A DNA stretch of 64,000 nt from Patescibacteria group bacterium (GTDB taxonomy: Bacteria; Patescibacteriota; Minisyncoccia; Moranbacterales; GWC2-37-73), in the NCBI GenBank assembly GCA_022709545.1, contig JAKLIP010000003.1, positions 22,867-86,866 on the forward strand, written 5' to 3'. Positions 45,510-55,399 of the stretch are shown piece after piece. Made by a program: the position numbers and the translations under genes. How positions within the stretch are numbered: position 1 is the stretch's first letter; each line of letters begins with the position of its first letter. The notes under the pieces were generated by a model. It did not search any database, was not told the DNA's origin, and saw only the letters and a list, made by a program, of their open reading frames with translations.

Positions 45510-46547
45510 TTATGGCATTAATTTAGCTTTATTTATTATTTCTCTAAAAATCCTATTGATAATTTTTGGATTTTCTTTCAAAAATGTTTTAGCGCTTTCC
45601 CTCCCCGCTCCCAGTTTTTCATCTTCAAATGAAAGTGCATTGCCAGATTTTTTAATTACTTCATATTTAACTCCCGCATCTATAATATCCCCGGCAAGCG
45701 AGATGCCTTCGTTATACATGATATCGAATTCTGCAGTTTTAAATGGGGGCGCAACTTTATTTTTAACAATTTTAACTTTAGTACGGTTGCCAACTATTTC
45801 TTCACCTTTTTTTATTTGTGCGCTTCGACGAACTTCAATACGCACTGAGGAATAAAATTTTAGAGCCTGCCCTCCTGTGGTTGTTTCGGGATTGCCAAAC
45901 ATTACCCCTATCTTCATACGAATCTGATTAATAAAGATAACTGTAGCATTTGAACGCGCTATTATTGCAGTAAGTTTCCTAAGAGCTTGCGACATGAGTC
46001 TTGCTTGGCGACCGACATGCTGATCACCCATATCACCTTCTATTTCGGCTTTAGGAACTAGAGCAGCAACTGAGTCGACTACAATAACATCGACAACTCC
46101 ACTGCGTACTAAAGTCTCCACTATATCTAAAGCTTGTTCTCCTGTGTCAGGCTGAGAAATGAGTAATTCATTTATTTTAACACCTATTTTTTTAGCATAT
46201 TCTGGATCTAAGGCATGTTCAGCATCGACAAATGCAGCTGTTCCGCCCAATTTTTGTGAATTAGCCACAATATGAAGAGCCAGGGTAGTTTTACCTGAAG
46301 ATTCCGGACCATAAACTTCAATGATTCTGCCGCGCGGAACTCCTCCTATTCCTAAGGCTATATCAAGAGAAATAGAACCTGTCGGAATAGATTCTACATC
46401 GACTTTTCTCACGTCGCCCAATTTCATAATCATACCTTCGCCATATTTTTCCTGAATATCTTCAACCAGCTTGTCCACATCTTTTTTTTCTACATTTTGC
46501 ATTTTTTCAACTAACTCCTTGGGATCTTTTTTTATTTTGCTACGCAT
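45510..46547 (-). CDS. recA: Recombinase RecA
   Basis: Strand-exchange ATPase and coprotease for LexA. 345 residues with Walker [13 protein letters not shown] near residue 80, Walker [19 protein letters not shown], the loop [22 protein letters not shown] and GRESAKTFL near the C terminus. It lies 28 bases after the rodZ-like gene on the same strand and so is probably cotranscribed with it. No LexA-like palindrome is found immediately upstream, only ATTACT-TT-AGTAAT (46561-46574). Confidence 0.98.
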   Translation of the reverse strand: MRSKIKKDPKELVEKMQNVEKKDVDKLVEDIQEKYGEGMIMKLGDVRKVDVESIPTGSISLDIALGIGGVPRGRIIEVYGPESSGKTTLALHIVANSQKLGGTAAFVDAEHALDPEYAKKIGVKINELLISQPDTGEQALDIVETLVRSGVVDVIVVDSVAALVPKAEIEGDMGDQHVGRQARLMSQALRKLTAIIARSNATVIFINQIRMKIGVMFGNPETTTGGQALKFYSSVRIEVRRSAQIKKGEEIVGNRTKVKIVKNKVAPPFKTAEFDIMYNEGISLAGDIIDAGVKYEVIKKSGNALSFEDEKLGAGRESAKTFLKENPKIINRIFREIINKAKLMP

Positions 46548-46575
46548 ATTTTTTATTTTTATTACTTTAGTAATT

Positions 46576-47574
46576 TTAATTAATTTTACCTTTAAAATTA
46601 TACTCTATACTTCTTACTACTCCCGGAATATCACTCAAAATACCCATATCATTGCCATTTATTTTTATAAATGTCTGATTTCCCTTGCCAGAAGTCACGC
46701 TTATTTTATTTTTTACATTAAAAGACTTAATAGATTGAGGTAAGAGCACTCCGCTATATTTAAGATCACCATCTACTTCTATATATAACCACGTCGGGCT
46801 GGGATTTACATATATTTCAGCATAAAATTCGTCTGATTTTTCTAATTGTTCTGACATGTTCTGTTCTGGTATTTTATCAGATCCCTGTTGTGAAGAATCA
46901 TGAAAATTTGCATTGACTGAGAATGTTTGTGAGTTTTCTTTATCGAATTTATTGCGTACCTTTACGGTTATAATATTCAAATTCGGTTTTAATCCAACAT
47001 CCTCACCAAATTCTCCATTTTCATTAACCATAACAGGCTGATCATTTATAAATACTAATGCATCTTTTTCGGCAATACCCGTGACATGTATTGAGTTTCC
47101 CTCCACAGATGAACCATCACTAGGTTTTATAACAACTAAGCGTGGAGTTGAAATAAAACTGTTAACCTCCTTATAAAGATATGCAAGAATAGCTACGGCC
47201 ACTAATATAATTGCACTTATAATAATAATTTTAGGAGTAATGATAAAACTTGAAAATTTTATCGGAATATTATTTTTGTCATCATCAGAAATTTTTTTTA
47301 TATTTTTATGGATTCCTTTTTCACGTTGATATTGTTTAATAAGACCTATATCATCCAAACCCATAAAAGTCGCATAACTTTTGATAAATCCTTTGACATA
47401 TACATCAGCAGGAAGTTTCATATATTCTCCTTCTTCTAGATATTCCAGATATTTAGATTGTATTTTTGTACTCTTTGAAATCTCAGCCAGACTTAACCTG
47501 CGTTCATTTCTGATTTTTTTCATACGCTCGCCTAGCGTCAGGGAATCAATTTTTTTAGTGGTGAATCTAACCAT
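46576..47574 (-). CDS. RodZ-like cell-shape protein
   Basis: 332 residues. The cytoplasmic N terminus has a Cro-type HTH ([20 protein letters not shown], then [10 protein letters not shown] and [15 protein letters not shown]) typical of RodZ. A transmembrane helix lies near 118-140, then an Ig-like extracytoplasmic domain ([20 protein letters not shown]) and a DUF4115-like C terminus ([16 protein letters not shown]). RodZ links MreB to the wall machinery in rods; no mreB is in the window. The next gene is recA, 28 bases on. Confidence 0.85.
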   Translation of the reverse strand: MVRFTTKKIDSLTLGERMKKIRNERRLSLAEISKSTKIQSKYLEYLEEGEYMKLPADVYVKGFIKSYATFMGLDDIGLIKQYQREKGIHKNIKKISDDDKNNIPIKFSSFIITPKIIIISAIILVAVAILAYLYKEVNSFISTPRLVVIKPSDGSSVEGNSIHVTGIAEKDALVFINDQPVMVNENGEFGEDVGLKPNLNIITVKVRNKFDKENSQTFSVNANFHDSSQQGSDKIPEQNMSEQLEKSDEFYAEIYVNPSPTWLYIEVDGDLKYSGVLLPQSIKSFNVKNKISVTSGKGNQTFIKINGNDMGILSDIPGVVRSIEYNFKGKIN

Positions 47575-47674
47575 ATTGAAAGCAAAAAATATAGAGTGTA
47601 AAACTTTAAAATTAAATTATTTTCTGTTTTTTTGTTTTTGTTTTACGCCTTATATTTAGGCTTTCATACTTTAA

Positions 47675-50017
47675 CTACATTTGCCATTTATCTCTAACTA
47701 TCTGATCTTCCATAGAGCTTTCATAGGATGTTTGATTTTCATTTCCAAGCAAAATTTCACGCGGCTTTGCTCCATCTGCCGGACCTATAATCCCGCGCTC
47801 TTCCAATATATCTATGAGACGCGCAGCACGTGAATATCCAATTTTCATGCGCCTTTGTAAAAGAGAAGAAGAAGCTTTTTTTGCCTGCAAAACAATTCCC
47901 TTAGCTTCTTCGTAGCGCTGATCTTCCATCCCATCATTTTCAGGAATTGAGGAAAAGTCTATCTTATCTCTATCATATACAGTGTTTACTTCTCCATTAT
48001 TATTGCCAAGCTCCTTATGTTCTTCAATATTTATTTCATTGTCAATATTGTCTTCTATTTTTTCAAATTTCTGATTTTTTATAAATTTGACAACTCGCTT
48101 AACCTCCTCTTCAGAAATGAAAACTCCCTGTATACGTCTTAAGTCTACTGATTCGGCTGCAGAAAAAAGCATATCTCCATTGCCAAGAAGTTTTTCGGCA
48201 CCACTTGCATCGAGTATGGTACGAGAATCCATAAGCGCCGGAACTCTGAAAGCTATACGAGTAGGAATATTTGACTTAATAAGGCTAGTAATCACTGTAA
48301 CAATAGGTTTTTGTGTACTCAGTATAAGATGTATGCCAACTGCTCGTGCCATTTGAGCCAAACGTATTACCGCACCTTCTACTTCTTTGCCATGTGATGC
48401 CATTAAGTCAGCTAGTTCATCTATAATAATTACTATATACGGTATTTTTTCTATTTTTTCTTCTACAATTTCACCTGTTTCATTATTTATGCGATTTAAT
48501 GTTCCACCTTTAGCAGCTTTTTCATTGAATGACATAATATCCTTAGCACCAGCATCTTGCATTAATTTATATCTTTGTTCCATTTGTCCGATAGACCACT
48601 TTAGAGCATTGATTACTTTGCCATTTTCTACAATTACATCTGAAAGAAGATGAGGAATTCCATTATAAGGCGTGAGCTCAACCCTTTTTGGATCAATTAA
48701 AATAAGTTTTAAATCTTGCGGAGAATTCTGATAAAGTAAAGATAATATTATGGTGTTTATACAGACACTTTTACCACTGCCTGTGGAACCAGCAATCAAT
48801 AGGTGTGGCATTTTTTTAAGATCACTAAAAATATAGTTTCCGCTGACATCTTTACCTAATGCTAACAATAGATTTGATTTTCTGTTTTCAAATTCAAGCG
48901 CCTGTAATAACTCCGGGAGTCTTATCAATGCTGTTTTCTTATTAGGAACCTCAACTCCAACAAGCGATCTTCCTGGAATCGGCGCTTCGATTCTAACTTG
49001 GCGAGCAGCCAATCTAAGAGCTAAATCGTTGCTTAATGCTGTTATTCTGCTTAATTTTACGCCTACTGCCGGACGAAAACTGTATTGAGTAACTGTAGGC
49101 CCTGTTTTTATTTCTCCTAATTCAACTTCTATACCAAAGTTTCTTAGAGTATCCTGAATTATTTTAGCATTTTTATCTACATCTCCACCCTGAGCTTTTT
49201 CAATAGTATTATCCAATAAATCAATTGGGGGTAATTCCCAATCGATGTTCTGATCTGAAATTATTTTTTTATTCTTTCCGCTCGGCATCCAAGCTGCTGC
49301 TTTTTTAAGAATTTTTTTCATTCGCATTTCTTCCTCACTTTCATTGTTGATTTCTTCTACAAATTCTGTCTTTTTTTCTTTTTCTTCTTTACTTTCTGGT
49401 ATTGGTTCTTCTTCTCTCTCATCAGCAATATATTCTTCATTTTCTTTTTCACTATTTTCATCTGATTTTTTATGGATAAATTTATCGATTAATTTCACTA
49501 TTGAAAAATTAAAAGCCACAATTATTCCAATTAATAAAAGAGCGATAAGAATAACTGACCCTCCGATTTTTCCAGCGAGCTTTAAAAAAATAAAAGCGAA
49601 TATGTAGCCTAGAAAACCCCCGCCGGTTCCATCCTGGGCTGCTTGGAGAAGTTTATCTACATCATATGAAAGAATATGTATAAGTCCTAAAAGTCCTATA
49701 AAGGCTGTGAATACTCCTAGCAATTTCGAAACATAAAATAATGTTTCTTTGCGAAAAAGCAAAATTATTCCTGCTACAATAAGTACGAAAGGAGAGACAT
49801 ATTTCCCAACCCCAAATATCCAGCTAGCAGCTGAATTAAGGAATTTGCCTAAAATACCAGCATCAACTATTTTTGCTTCAGAAAGAAAACCTAGAATAAA
49901 AAGAACTGCCAAAACAAAAAGCGTTATGGCAACTATACTGCGTTTTATATCACCAGATATTACCGGAATTCTTTCATTTTCTTCTATTTCCTGATTATGT
50001 TTTTTTTGTCTTCCCAT
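47675..50017 (-). CDS. ftsK: DNA translocase FtsK/SpoIIIE
   Basis: 780 residues. The N-terminal four to five transmembrane helices (to about residue 175) are followed by an acidic linker. The motor has the alpha/beta domain GDVDKNAKIIQDTLRNFGIE. Walker A is IAGSTGSGKSVCIN, IDPKRVELTPYNGIPHL follows, and Walker B is YIVIIIDELADLM. The C-terminal gamma winged helix (SSSLLQRRMKIGYSRAARL) reads KOPS-type DNA signals. It pumps chromosome ends through the closing septum. It lies between lexA and the rodZ-like gene. Confidence 0.96.
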   Translation of the reverse strand: MGRQKKHNQEIEENERIPVISGDIKRSIVAITLFVLAVLFILGFLSEAKIVDAGILGKFLNSAASWIFGVGKYVSPFVLIVAGIILLFRKETLFYVSKLLGVFTAFIGLLGLIHILSYDVDKLLQAAQDGTGGGFLGYIFAFIFLKLAGKIGGSVILIALLLIGIIVAFNFSIVKLIDKFIHKKSDENSEKENEEYIADEREEEPIPESKEEKEKKTEFVEEINNESEEEMRMKKILKKAAAWMPSGKNKKIISDQNIDWELPPIDLLDNTIEKAQGGDVDKNAKIIQDTLRNFGIEVELGEIKTGPTVTQYSFRPAVGVKLSRITALSNDLALRLAARQVRIEAPIPGRSLVGVEVPNKKTALIRLPELLQALEFENRKSNLLLALGKDVSGNYIFSDLKKMPHLLIAGSTGSGKSVCINTIILSLLYQNSPQDLKLILIDPKRVELTPYNGIPHLLSDVIVENGKVINALKWSIGQMEQRYKLMQDAGAKDIMSFNEKAAKGGTLNRINNETGEIVEEKIEKIPYIVIIIDELADLMASHGKEVEGAVIRLAQMARAVGIHLILSTQKPIVTVITSLIKSNIPTRIAFRVPALMDSRTILDASGAEKLLGNGDMLFSAAESVDLRRIQGVFISEEEVKRVVKFIKNQKFEKIEDNIDNEINIEEHKELGNNNGEVNTVYDRDKIDFSSIPENDGMEDQRYEEAKGIVLQAKKASSSLLQRRMKIGYSRAARLIDILEERGIIGPADGAKPREILLGNENQTSYESSMEDQIVRDKWQM

Positions 50018-50125
50018 GATTTAATCTGCCCACTGAGGCAAGCAATTACTTAAATTTGTTTAATAACTTAATTTTAACACAAAGATAGTTTTTTTTCTAT
50101 ACTTTATTTTAATGAACTTTTTTAT

Positions 50126-50794
50126 CTATAGACTAACAAATTTTACAGGTAAAATCTTATGAAAAATTCCAGCTATAAAAATTACATCCGCTTGTGAAAG
50201 ATAAATTGGGTGATGGGCGTCATTAGTGGAGTTAGGAAACAAGCCAATCACACCTTTGCCCATATTTTTATAACGTTTGATAGTGGCCATACCATTGATT
50301 ACCGCCACTACTATTTTATCTTCAAACTCATTTTGCGCTTCAGTTTTTTCAAAAATCACATAATCTCCATCACTGATTCCGTCTTTATTCATTGAATCTC
50401 CCAGAGCTTTGACAGCGAATAATTTTTCAGGTTGTTTTTTGTGAAAAAGATTTTTAGAAATTTGTAAAAAATCATCTGCCACACCGTCATCGGCATAGGC
50501 CAGTGCTTCCCCGCAAGATGCTAGCCCATAAAGAGGAATAGAAAAAATATTCTGCGCATCTCCATAATTCTCATTTTCTACCAGATAAATTTTTTTATTT
50601 TCATCACGAGTAATTAATTCTTTTTTCTCCAAAGATTCGATAACTTGCATGACAGATTTCATGCTTTCATTCATACCTTTAGAAAGCAGATGTTTATGCA
50701 GGCGATAGCTGGTTGGTTTTTCTCCATTTTGCATTGTAAGTTCACGGATATATTCAAGGATATTTTTTTGTTTAGCTGTGAGTTTTTGTTCCAT
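50126..50794 (-). CDS. lexA: LexA-type SOS repressor (S24 peptidase family)
   Basis: 222 residues from the ATG at 50794; an upstream in-frame start would place translation over the promoter and operator. The N-terminal winged helix (LTAKQKNILEYIRELTMQNG, PTSYRLHKHL) binds DNA. The cleavage site is LASCGEAL, a Cys-Gly bond as in P22 repressor rather than the usual Ala-Gly. The catalytic serine is in GDSMNKDGISDGDYV and the lysine in GMATIKRY. A perfect palindrome over the -10 box of its own promoter indicates autoregulation. Confidence 0.9.
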   Translation of the reverse strand: MEQKLTAKQKNILEYIRELTMQNGEKPTSYRLHKHLLSKGMNESMKSVMQVIESLEKKELITRDENKKIYLVENENYGDAQNIFSIPLYGLASCGEALAYADDGVADDFLQISKNLFHKKQPEKLFAVKALGDSMNKDGISDGDYVIFEKTEAQNEFEDKIVVAVINGMATIKRYKNMGKGVIGLFPNSTNDAHHPIYLSQADVIFIAGIFHKILPVKFVSL

Positions 50795-50815
50795 ATTTTT
50801 ATTTAAATTATTTAT

Positions 50816-50850
50816 AGTGTTATTATAACACTGTATTAATATCACTGCAA
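50816..50850 (-). promoter_or_regulatory. lexA promoter with overlapping palindromic operator
   Basis: Minus-strand TTGCAG (50845-50850), 17-base spacer, TATAAT (50822-50827). The palindrome AGTGTTAT-T-ATAACACT (50816-50832) covers the -10 box completely. This is the expected arrangement for a self-repressing LexA. It offers a candidate SOS box for this organism. Confidence 0.75.
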
Positions 50851-50937
50851 TACCCTCCTGTGGATAACTCTTGCCTTTGATTTATTCAAAAGTGCTTGTC
50901 TTATAAAAAATTATTTTTTTAAGAGAAATACTCTTTA

Positions 50938-50966
50938 TTGACAATATTTTTTTATTATAATATACT
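50938..50966 (+). promoter_or_regulatory. Promoter of the L,D-transpeptidase gene
   Basis: Consensus TTGACA (50938-50943), 17-base spacer, TATACT (50961-50966), about 45 bases before the start codon. Confidence 0.65.
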
Positions 50967-51012
50967 GGCTTATTACTTTAAAAATTAAATAAATATAGAA
51001 GGAGGAAGCAAA

Positions 51013-51639
51013 ATGCGGAAGGTTGTTTTTTTTATCATTTTTTTAATTAATTTTTGTTTATTTTTTTCGGAATTTTCTTTTGCTGAAATTTTTTTTGCAC
51101 CTGAAGGATTTTCAACTTATCAAGTTAAAAAAGGAGATGTTCTAGGCAAAATCGCTCCCTGCGAGCATTGGGACCTGATTAAAAGAGTTAATAGAGTTGA
51201 TGAAAGTCATTTGCCTGCTGGCAAAAGTATTTTTATTCCAATCAACCCTGAGAAGGCAAACCGTTTTATACCAATTCCTAAAACAATAGAGAAAGCAAAA
51301 AATCAAAAACGTATTCTCTATATTTTTTTGGATAGGCAATATTTTGGTGCTTATGAAAATGGTCATCTGTCTTTCTGGGGGCCAATTTCTTCTGGTAAAA
51401 AAGGATTAGACACGCCAGTTGGAAATTTTTCTGTAAAGTGGAAGACTGGTTTATACAAATCAAAAAAATATGATGCGGAAATGCCTTTTGCAATCAACAT
51501 TTCTGATGCTGGATTTTTTATTCATCAACAGTCTCTTCCGGGGAAACCAGCATCCCACGGCTGCATCCGCCTTCTAAAGGAAGATGCGCAAAAAATGTAT
51601 AATTGGATCAAAAAAAATGATCCGGTTGTAATTAAATAA
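51013..51639 (+). CDS. Secreted L,D-transpeptidase (YkuD) with LysM-like domain
   Basis: 208 residues. The signal peptide is FFIIFLINFCLFFSEFSFA. A LysM-like peptidoglycan-binding segment (YQVKKGDVLGKIA, SIFIPINP) follows at about 35-75. The catalytic YkuD domain has FFIHQQSLPGKPASHGCIRL, the H...SHGC-R motif with the nucleophile cysteine. It cross-links stem peptides 3-3 or attaches proteins to the wall. AAGGAGG sits six bases before the ATG, among the strongest ribosome sites here. It is a single gene on the + strand with its own promoter and terminator. Confidence 0.92.
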   Translation: MRKVVFFIIFLINFCLFFSEFSFAEIFFAPEGFSTYQVKKGDVLGKIAPCEHWDLIKRVNRVDESHLPAGKSIFIPINPEKANRFIPIPKTIEKAKNQKRILYIFLDRQYFGAYENGHLSFWGPISSGKKGLDTPVGNFSVKWKTGLYKSKKYDAEMPFAINISDAGFFIHQQSLPGKPASHGCIRLLKEDAQKMYNWIKKNDPVVIK

Positions 51640-51652
51640 AAATTACAGCAGC

Positions 51653-51683
51653 AACAGCTCCTCTGAAAGGGAGCTGTTTTTTT
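51653..51683 (+). terminator. Intrinsic terminator after the L,D-transpeptidase gene
   Basis: AACAGCTCC pairs with GGAGCTGTT, followed by TTTTTTA on the + strand, 14 bases after the stop codon. Confidence 0.85.
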
Positions 51684-51721
51684 ATAAAATACAAATATAT
51701 ACACAGCGAACTCAAACAACA

Positions 51722-51747
51722 AAAATCCCGATATAAATCGGGATTTT
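51722..51747 (-). terminator. Intrinsic terminator after rpoC
   Basis: AAAATCCCGAT, loop ATAA and ATCGGGATTTT make an 11-bp stem, followed by T-rich sequence on the minus strand. Confidence 0.8.
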
Positions 51748-51783
51748 GCGGTTTCCATACTCGCCTAATGGCGAACTAATAAG

Positions 51784-54700
51784 CTATTTTTTGAATTCCC
51801 GGTATCCTGTTCCGGCTGGAATTAAACGGCCAATGATAACATTTTCTTTGAGACCTCGCAGGCGATCATCTTTTCCGGTAACGGCCGCATTGATAAGTAC
51901 ACGGGCAGTTTCCTGAAAAGATGCGGCTGAAAGAAATGATTCTGTTGAAAGAGCTACTTTAGTAATGCCCATAATGAGTTGCTCTCCCGTAGCCTTTTCT
52001 TTTTTAGCTTTTTTAGCTAATTCATTTTCTTCTAAAAATTGATCTTTTTCAACAACATCTCCCGGCAAAAGATCTGTGTCACCGGCATCAATAACTTTTA
52101 TGCGACTTAGCATCTGGCGAATAATGACTTCGACATGCTTATCATTAATTCCTTCACCTTGGGCTGCATATATTTCCTGAATTTCACTGATAATGTATCG
52201 TTGGACAGCCTCTTGACCCATGGTAGCATATAATTTTTTGAGATCAACATGACCTTCATTAAGCTGGGCTCCTTTGCCAATCAATTGCCCTTTGGAAACA
52301 ATTAGCGTTGACTCTGATGGAGCTTGATATTCTTTAATCTCTTTTTCTAAAGTTTCAATCTTGATAGTCACGGTCTTTCTGTTTTCACTCACAATTTCCA
52401 CGACCTTACCATCAACATCGGCAATAATAGATTCTCCTTTTGGAGGACGTGCCTCAAAAATTTCTTCAACACGAGGAAGACCTTGAGTAATATCTGTTCC
52501 TGCAACACCACCGGTATGGAAAGTACGCATAGTTAATTGAGTACCTGGTTCGCCGATAGCTTGGGCAGCTACTATACCGACAGCTTGTCCAATTGCTACT
52601 AAATTACTGCGCCCAAGATCCAAACCATAACATGTGCGACAAATACCTCTTTTACTTTTGCAGGTAATGACATTTCTAATCTTAACCTTATCAATCTGGG
52701 CTTTTTCTATAGCCTGACCATCTTCCTTTGTTGCTAGTGTTCCTTTTTTAATGAGTATTTTTTTATTTTTTGGATCAATTACATCTTCAGCCACGACACG
52801 GCCTTCGACCCTATTTGCAAAACTTTGCCCGATTTTATCTGAATCTTCTTTATATATATATGCACCTTCCTTATCACCACAATCTTCTTCACGGACAATT
52901 ATGTCTTGAGCCACATCAACTAAGCGGCGGGTTAGGTAGCCAGCAGTAGCTGTTCTTAAGGCTGTATCCGCCATACCTTTTCGGGCACCATGAGTTGAAA
53001 TGAAATATTCAAGAACGTTAAAACCTTCTTTGAAAGAACTCTTTACTGGCAATTCAATAGTTTCTCCAGTTGGTCCAGCTACTAATCCTTTCATGCCCAT
53101 CATTTGAACTACAACAGATTCAGAACCACGAGCTTTAGAATGAACCATGGTGTAAACACTGCCTTCATGGTCAAGAGAACCCTTAACTGCATCTGCAATA
53201 ATATTTTTTGTGCGATTCCATATTTCAATAACACGATTCTTTCTTTCTTCTTCGGTCAAAAGACCCATGGAGTATTGCTGGTTAATTGTAGCGACTTCTT
53301 CTTCAGCTTTTCTCATCGCTGGTTCCTTTTCTGCTGGTACGCTAAGATCATCCATTCCCCAACTAATCCCGCTACAAGATGCCATTTTAAATCCAAGCTG
53401 TTTAATGCGGTCTATAAAAGCTGAAGTTTCTTCTTGTCCTTTTAGTGTTAAGATTTTTGCAACTAATTGCTTAATCTCTTTCTGTGTAAGTTCTTCGTTT
53501 ATAAACCTTAGACTTTCAGGCAATATATCATTAAACAAAATCCTCCCAACTGATGTCTCCAGAATTTTACCTTTAATATCAACTTTTATCTTTGCATTTA
53601 CAGCAATGAACCCCAGTTGATAAGCTAGTATTGCTTCCTCATGAGTTGCAAAAATTTTTCCCTCACCTTTAACGCCTTCCTTAACATGAGTTATATAGTA
53701 TGCTCCCAAAATAATATCTTTTGATGGAACAACAATTGGCTCTCCTGAAGCTGGTTTAAGCAAGTTCTTTGAAGAAAGCATAATATTGGCACTTTCATCG
53801 CGAGCCTGATCGGTCAACGGAACATGCACCGCCATTTGGTCTCCATCAAAGTCGGCATTGAAAGCCGCACAAACCATTGGATGTATCTGAATAGCTTTAC
53901 CTTCAATAAGCACTGGCTGGAAAGCTTGGATAGATAAGCGATGAAGCGTTGGGGCACGATTTAAAAGCACGTAATGATGCTCGATGATTTCATCTAGAAT
54001 TTCATAAGCTTCCTCGGTTTCTGCATCAACCATACGTCCAGCTGTCCTTACATTATGGGCGTATTCTTTTTCTATAAGATTATTTATAATGAAAGGCTTA
54101 AAAAGTTCAAGAGCCATTTTCTTTGGAAGTCCTGCCTGATGTAACTTAAGCTGTGGGCCAACAACAATTACTGAACGTCCTGAATAGTCAACTCTTTTTC
54201 CAAGCAAATTTTGTCTGAACCTTCCCTGCTTTCCCTTGAGAGCATCAGCCAATGATCTCAATGGCCGCCTTTGCCCAGTCGAAGCAGCTACAGATGATTG
54301 ACCCTTGCGGGCGCTATTATCAAAAAGCGCATCTACTGCTTCCTGCAACATTCTTTTTTCATTTCTGGTAATAACCTCAGGTGCTCCTAAATCAATCAAT
54401 TTTTTCAAACGATTATTCCTATTAATGATGCGCCTGTATAAATCATTAAGGTCGGAAGTTGCGAAACGTCCTCCATCTAAAGCCACCATTGGACGTAGAT
54501 CAGGCGGAATGACTGGAATGACCGTGGGCAACATCCATTCTAGTTTAAGTCCGGCTTTCTTAAAGCCCTGGAAAAGTTTCATACGTTTGAATAATTTTTT
54601 CTTATCAGATGTTTCCTCATTGTCTAATTCCTTTTTTATACGCTTAATCATCTTATCAATATCCATATCTTCTAAAATTTCACGTACCGCTTCAGCTCCG

Positions 54701-55368
54701 ATTCCAGCCGAAAAAACCTGTCCAAATCTGGATGATAAGTTAAAATATTCAAGTTCTGAAAGAATCTGCATCGGTTTTAGATTTTTGATATCTTCTTTTA
54801 CCCCCTTAAATTGTTCTTTTAATTCTTCCAACATTGCATCGGTTCCGCGTTCATTTTCTGTCTTGCCTGATTTAACTTCTTTCTGTTTTTGTTTATATTC
54901 GTGCTCAAGTTGTTCTATAACTCGGTTACGGACATCTTCATTTACGTTTTTAATAATATAGGCAGCAAAGTATATGACCTTTTCAAGATCTTGTACTCCT
55001 ATTCCTAAAGCTAAACCAATTTTTGATGGAACGCCCCTGAGAAACCAGATATGCGAAACAGGAACGGCTAATTTTATATGTCCTATTCTTTCACGCCTAA
55101 CAATTGAACGGGTAACTTCTACTCCGCATTTATCGCAAACAATTCCTTTATATCTTATGCGCTTATATTTTCCGCAATAACACTCCCAATCCTTTGAGGG
55201 ACCAAATATTTTTTCGCAAAATAAACCATCTTTTTCATACCGCTGAGTTCGATAGTTTATTGTTTCTGGTTTTGTCACCTCGCCATGCGACCAATTCATT
55301 ATGCTTTCTGGACTAGAGAGCCTGAGACGGACACTATTGAAGTCACTGACTTTAGTAATATTTTCCAT
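51784..55368 (-). CDS. rpoC: DNA-directed RNA polymerase subunit beta'
   Basis: 1,194 residues. The N-terminal zinc site is CYCGKYKRIRYKGIVCDKCG. The catalytic NADFDGDQMAVH holds the magnesium-binding aspartates near residue 495. The bridge and trigger regions include GEPGTQLTMRTFHTGG and the second zinc site CKSKRGICRTCYG. No large lineage insertions are obvious, in keeping with a compact polymerase. It follows rpoB with a 31-base gap and ends in a strong terminator. Confidence 0.98.
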   Translation of the reverse strand: MENITKVSDFNSVRLRLSSPESIMNWSHGEVTKPETINYRTQRYEKDGLFCEKIFGPSKDWECYCGKYKRIRYKGIVCDKCGVEVTRSIVRRERIGHIKLAVPVSHIWFLRGVPSKIGLALGIGVQDLEKVIYFAAYIIKNVNEDVRNRVIEQLEHEYKQKQKEVKSGKTENERGTDAMLEELKEQFKGVKEDIKNLKPMQILSELEYFNLSSRFGQVFSAGIGAEAVREILEDMDIDKMIKRIKKELDNEETSDKKKLFKRMKLFQGFKKAGLKLEWMLPTVIPVIPPDLRPMVALDGGRFATSDLNDLYRRIINRNNRLKKLIDLGAPEVITRNEKRMLQEAVDALFDNSARKGQSSVAASTGQRRPLRSLADALKGKQGRFRQNLLGKRVDYSGRSVIVVGPQLKLHQAGLPKKMALELFKPFIINNLIEKEYAHNVRTAGRMVDAETEEAYEILDEIIEHHYVLLNRAPTLHRLSIQAFQPVLIEGKAIQIHPMVCAAFNADFDGDQMAVHVPLTDQARDESANIMLSSKNLLKPASGEPIVVPSKDIILGAYYITHVKEGVKGEGKIFATHEEAILAYQLGFIAVNAKIKVDIKGKILETSVGRILFNDILPESLRFINEELTQKEIKQLVAKILTLKGQEETSAFIDRIKQLGFKMASCSGISWGMDDLSVPAEKEPAMRKAEEEVATINQQYSMGLLTEEERKNRVIEIWNRTKNIIADAVKGSLDHEGSVYTMVHSKARGSESVVVQMMGMKGLVAGPTGETIELPVKSSFKEGFNVLEYFISTHGARKGMADTALRTATAGYLTRRLVDVAQDIIVREEDCGDKEGAYIYKEDSDKIGQSFANRVEGRVVAEDVIDPKNKKILIKKGTLATKEDGQAIEKAQIDKVKIRNVITCKSKRGICRTCYGLDLGRSNLVAIGQAVGIVAAQAIGEPGTQLTMRTFHTGGVAGTDITQGLPRVEEIFEARPPKGESIIADVDGKVVEIVSENRKTVTIKIETLEKEIKEYQAPSESTLIVSKGQLIGKGAQLNEGHVDLKKLYATMGQEAVQRYIISEIQEIYAAQGEGINDKHVEVIIRQMLSRIKVIDAGDTDLLPGDVVEKDQFLEENELAKKAKKEKATGEQLIMGITKVALSTESFLSAASFQETARVLINAAVTGKDDRLRGLKENVIIGRLIPAGTGYREFKK

Positions 55369-55399
55369 AATTTTATTTGAAATTTTTTACAAAGGTTAA

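Noticed and set aside
46561..46574. ATTACT-TT-AGTAAT upstream of recA as a LexA site
   Set aside because: It does not match the lexA operator and lies at the ribosome-binding region, not at a recognisable promoter.
54305..54961. + strand frame of 218 codons opposite rpoC
   Set aside because: It lies wholly within the conserved rpoC and is serine-rich as expected for a shadow frame.
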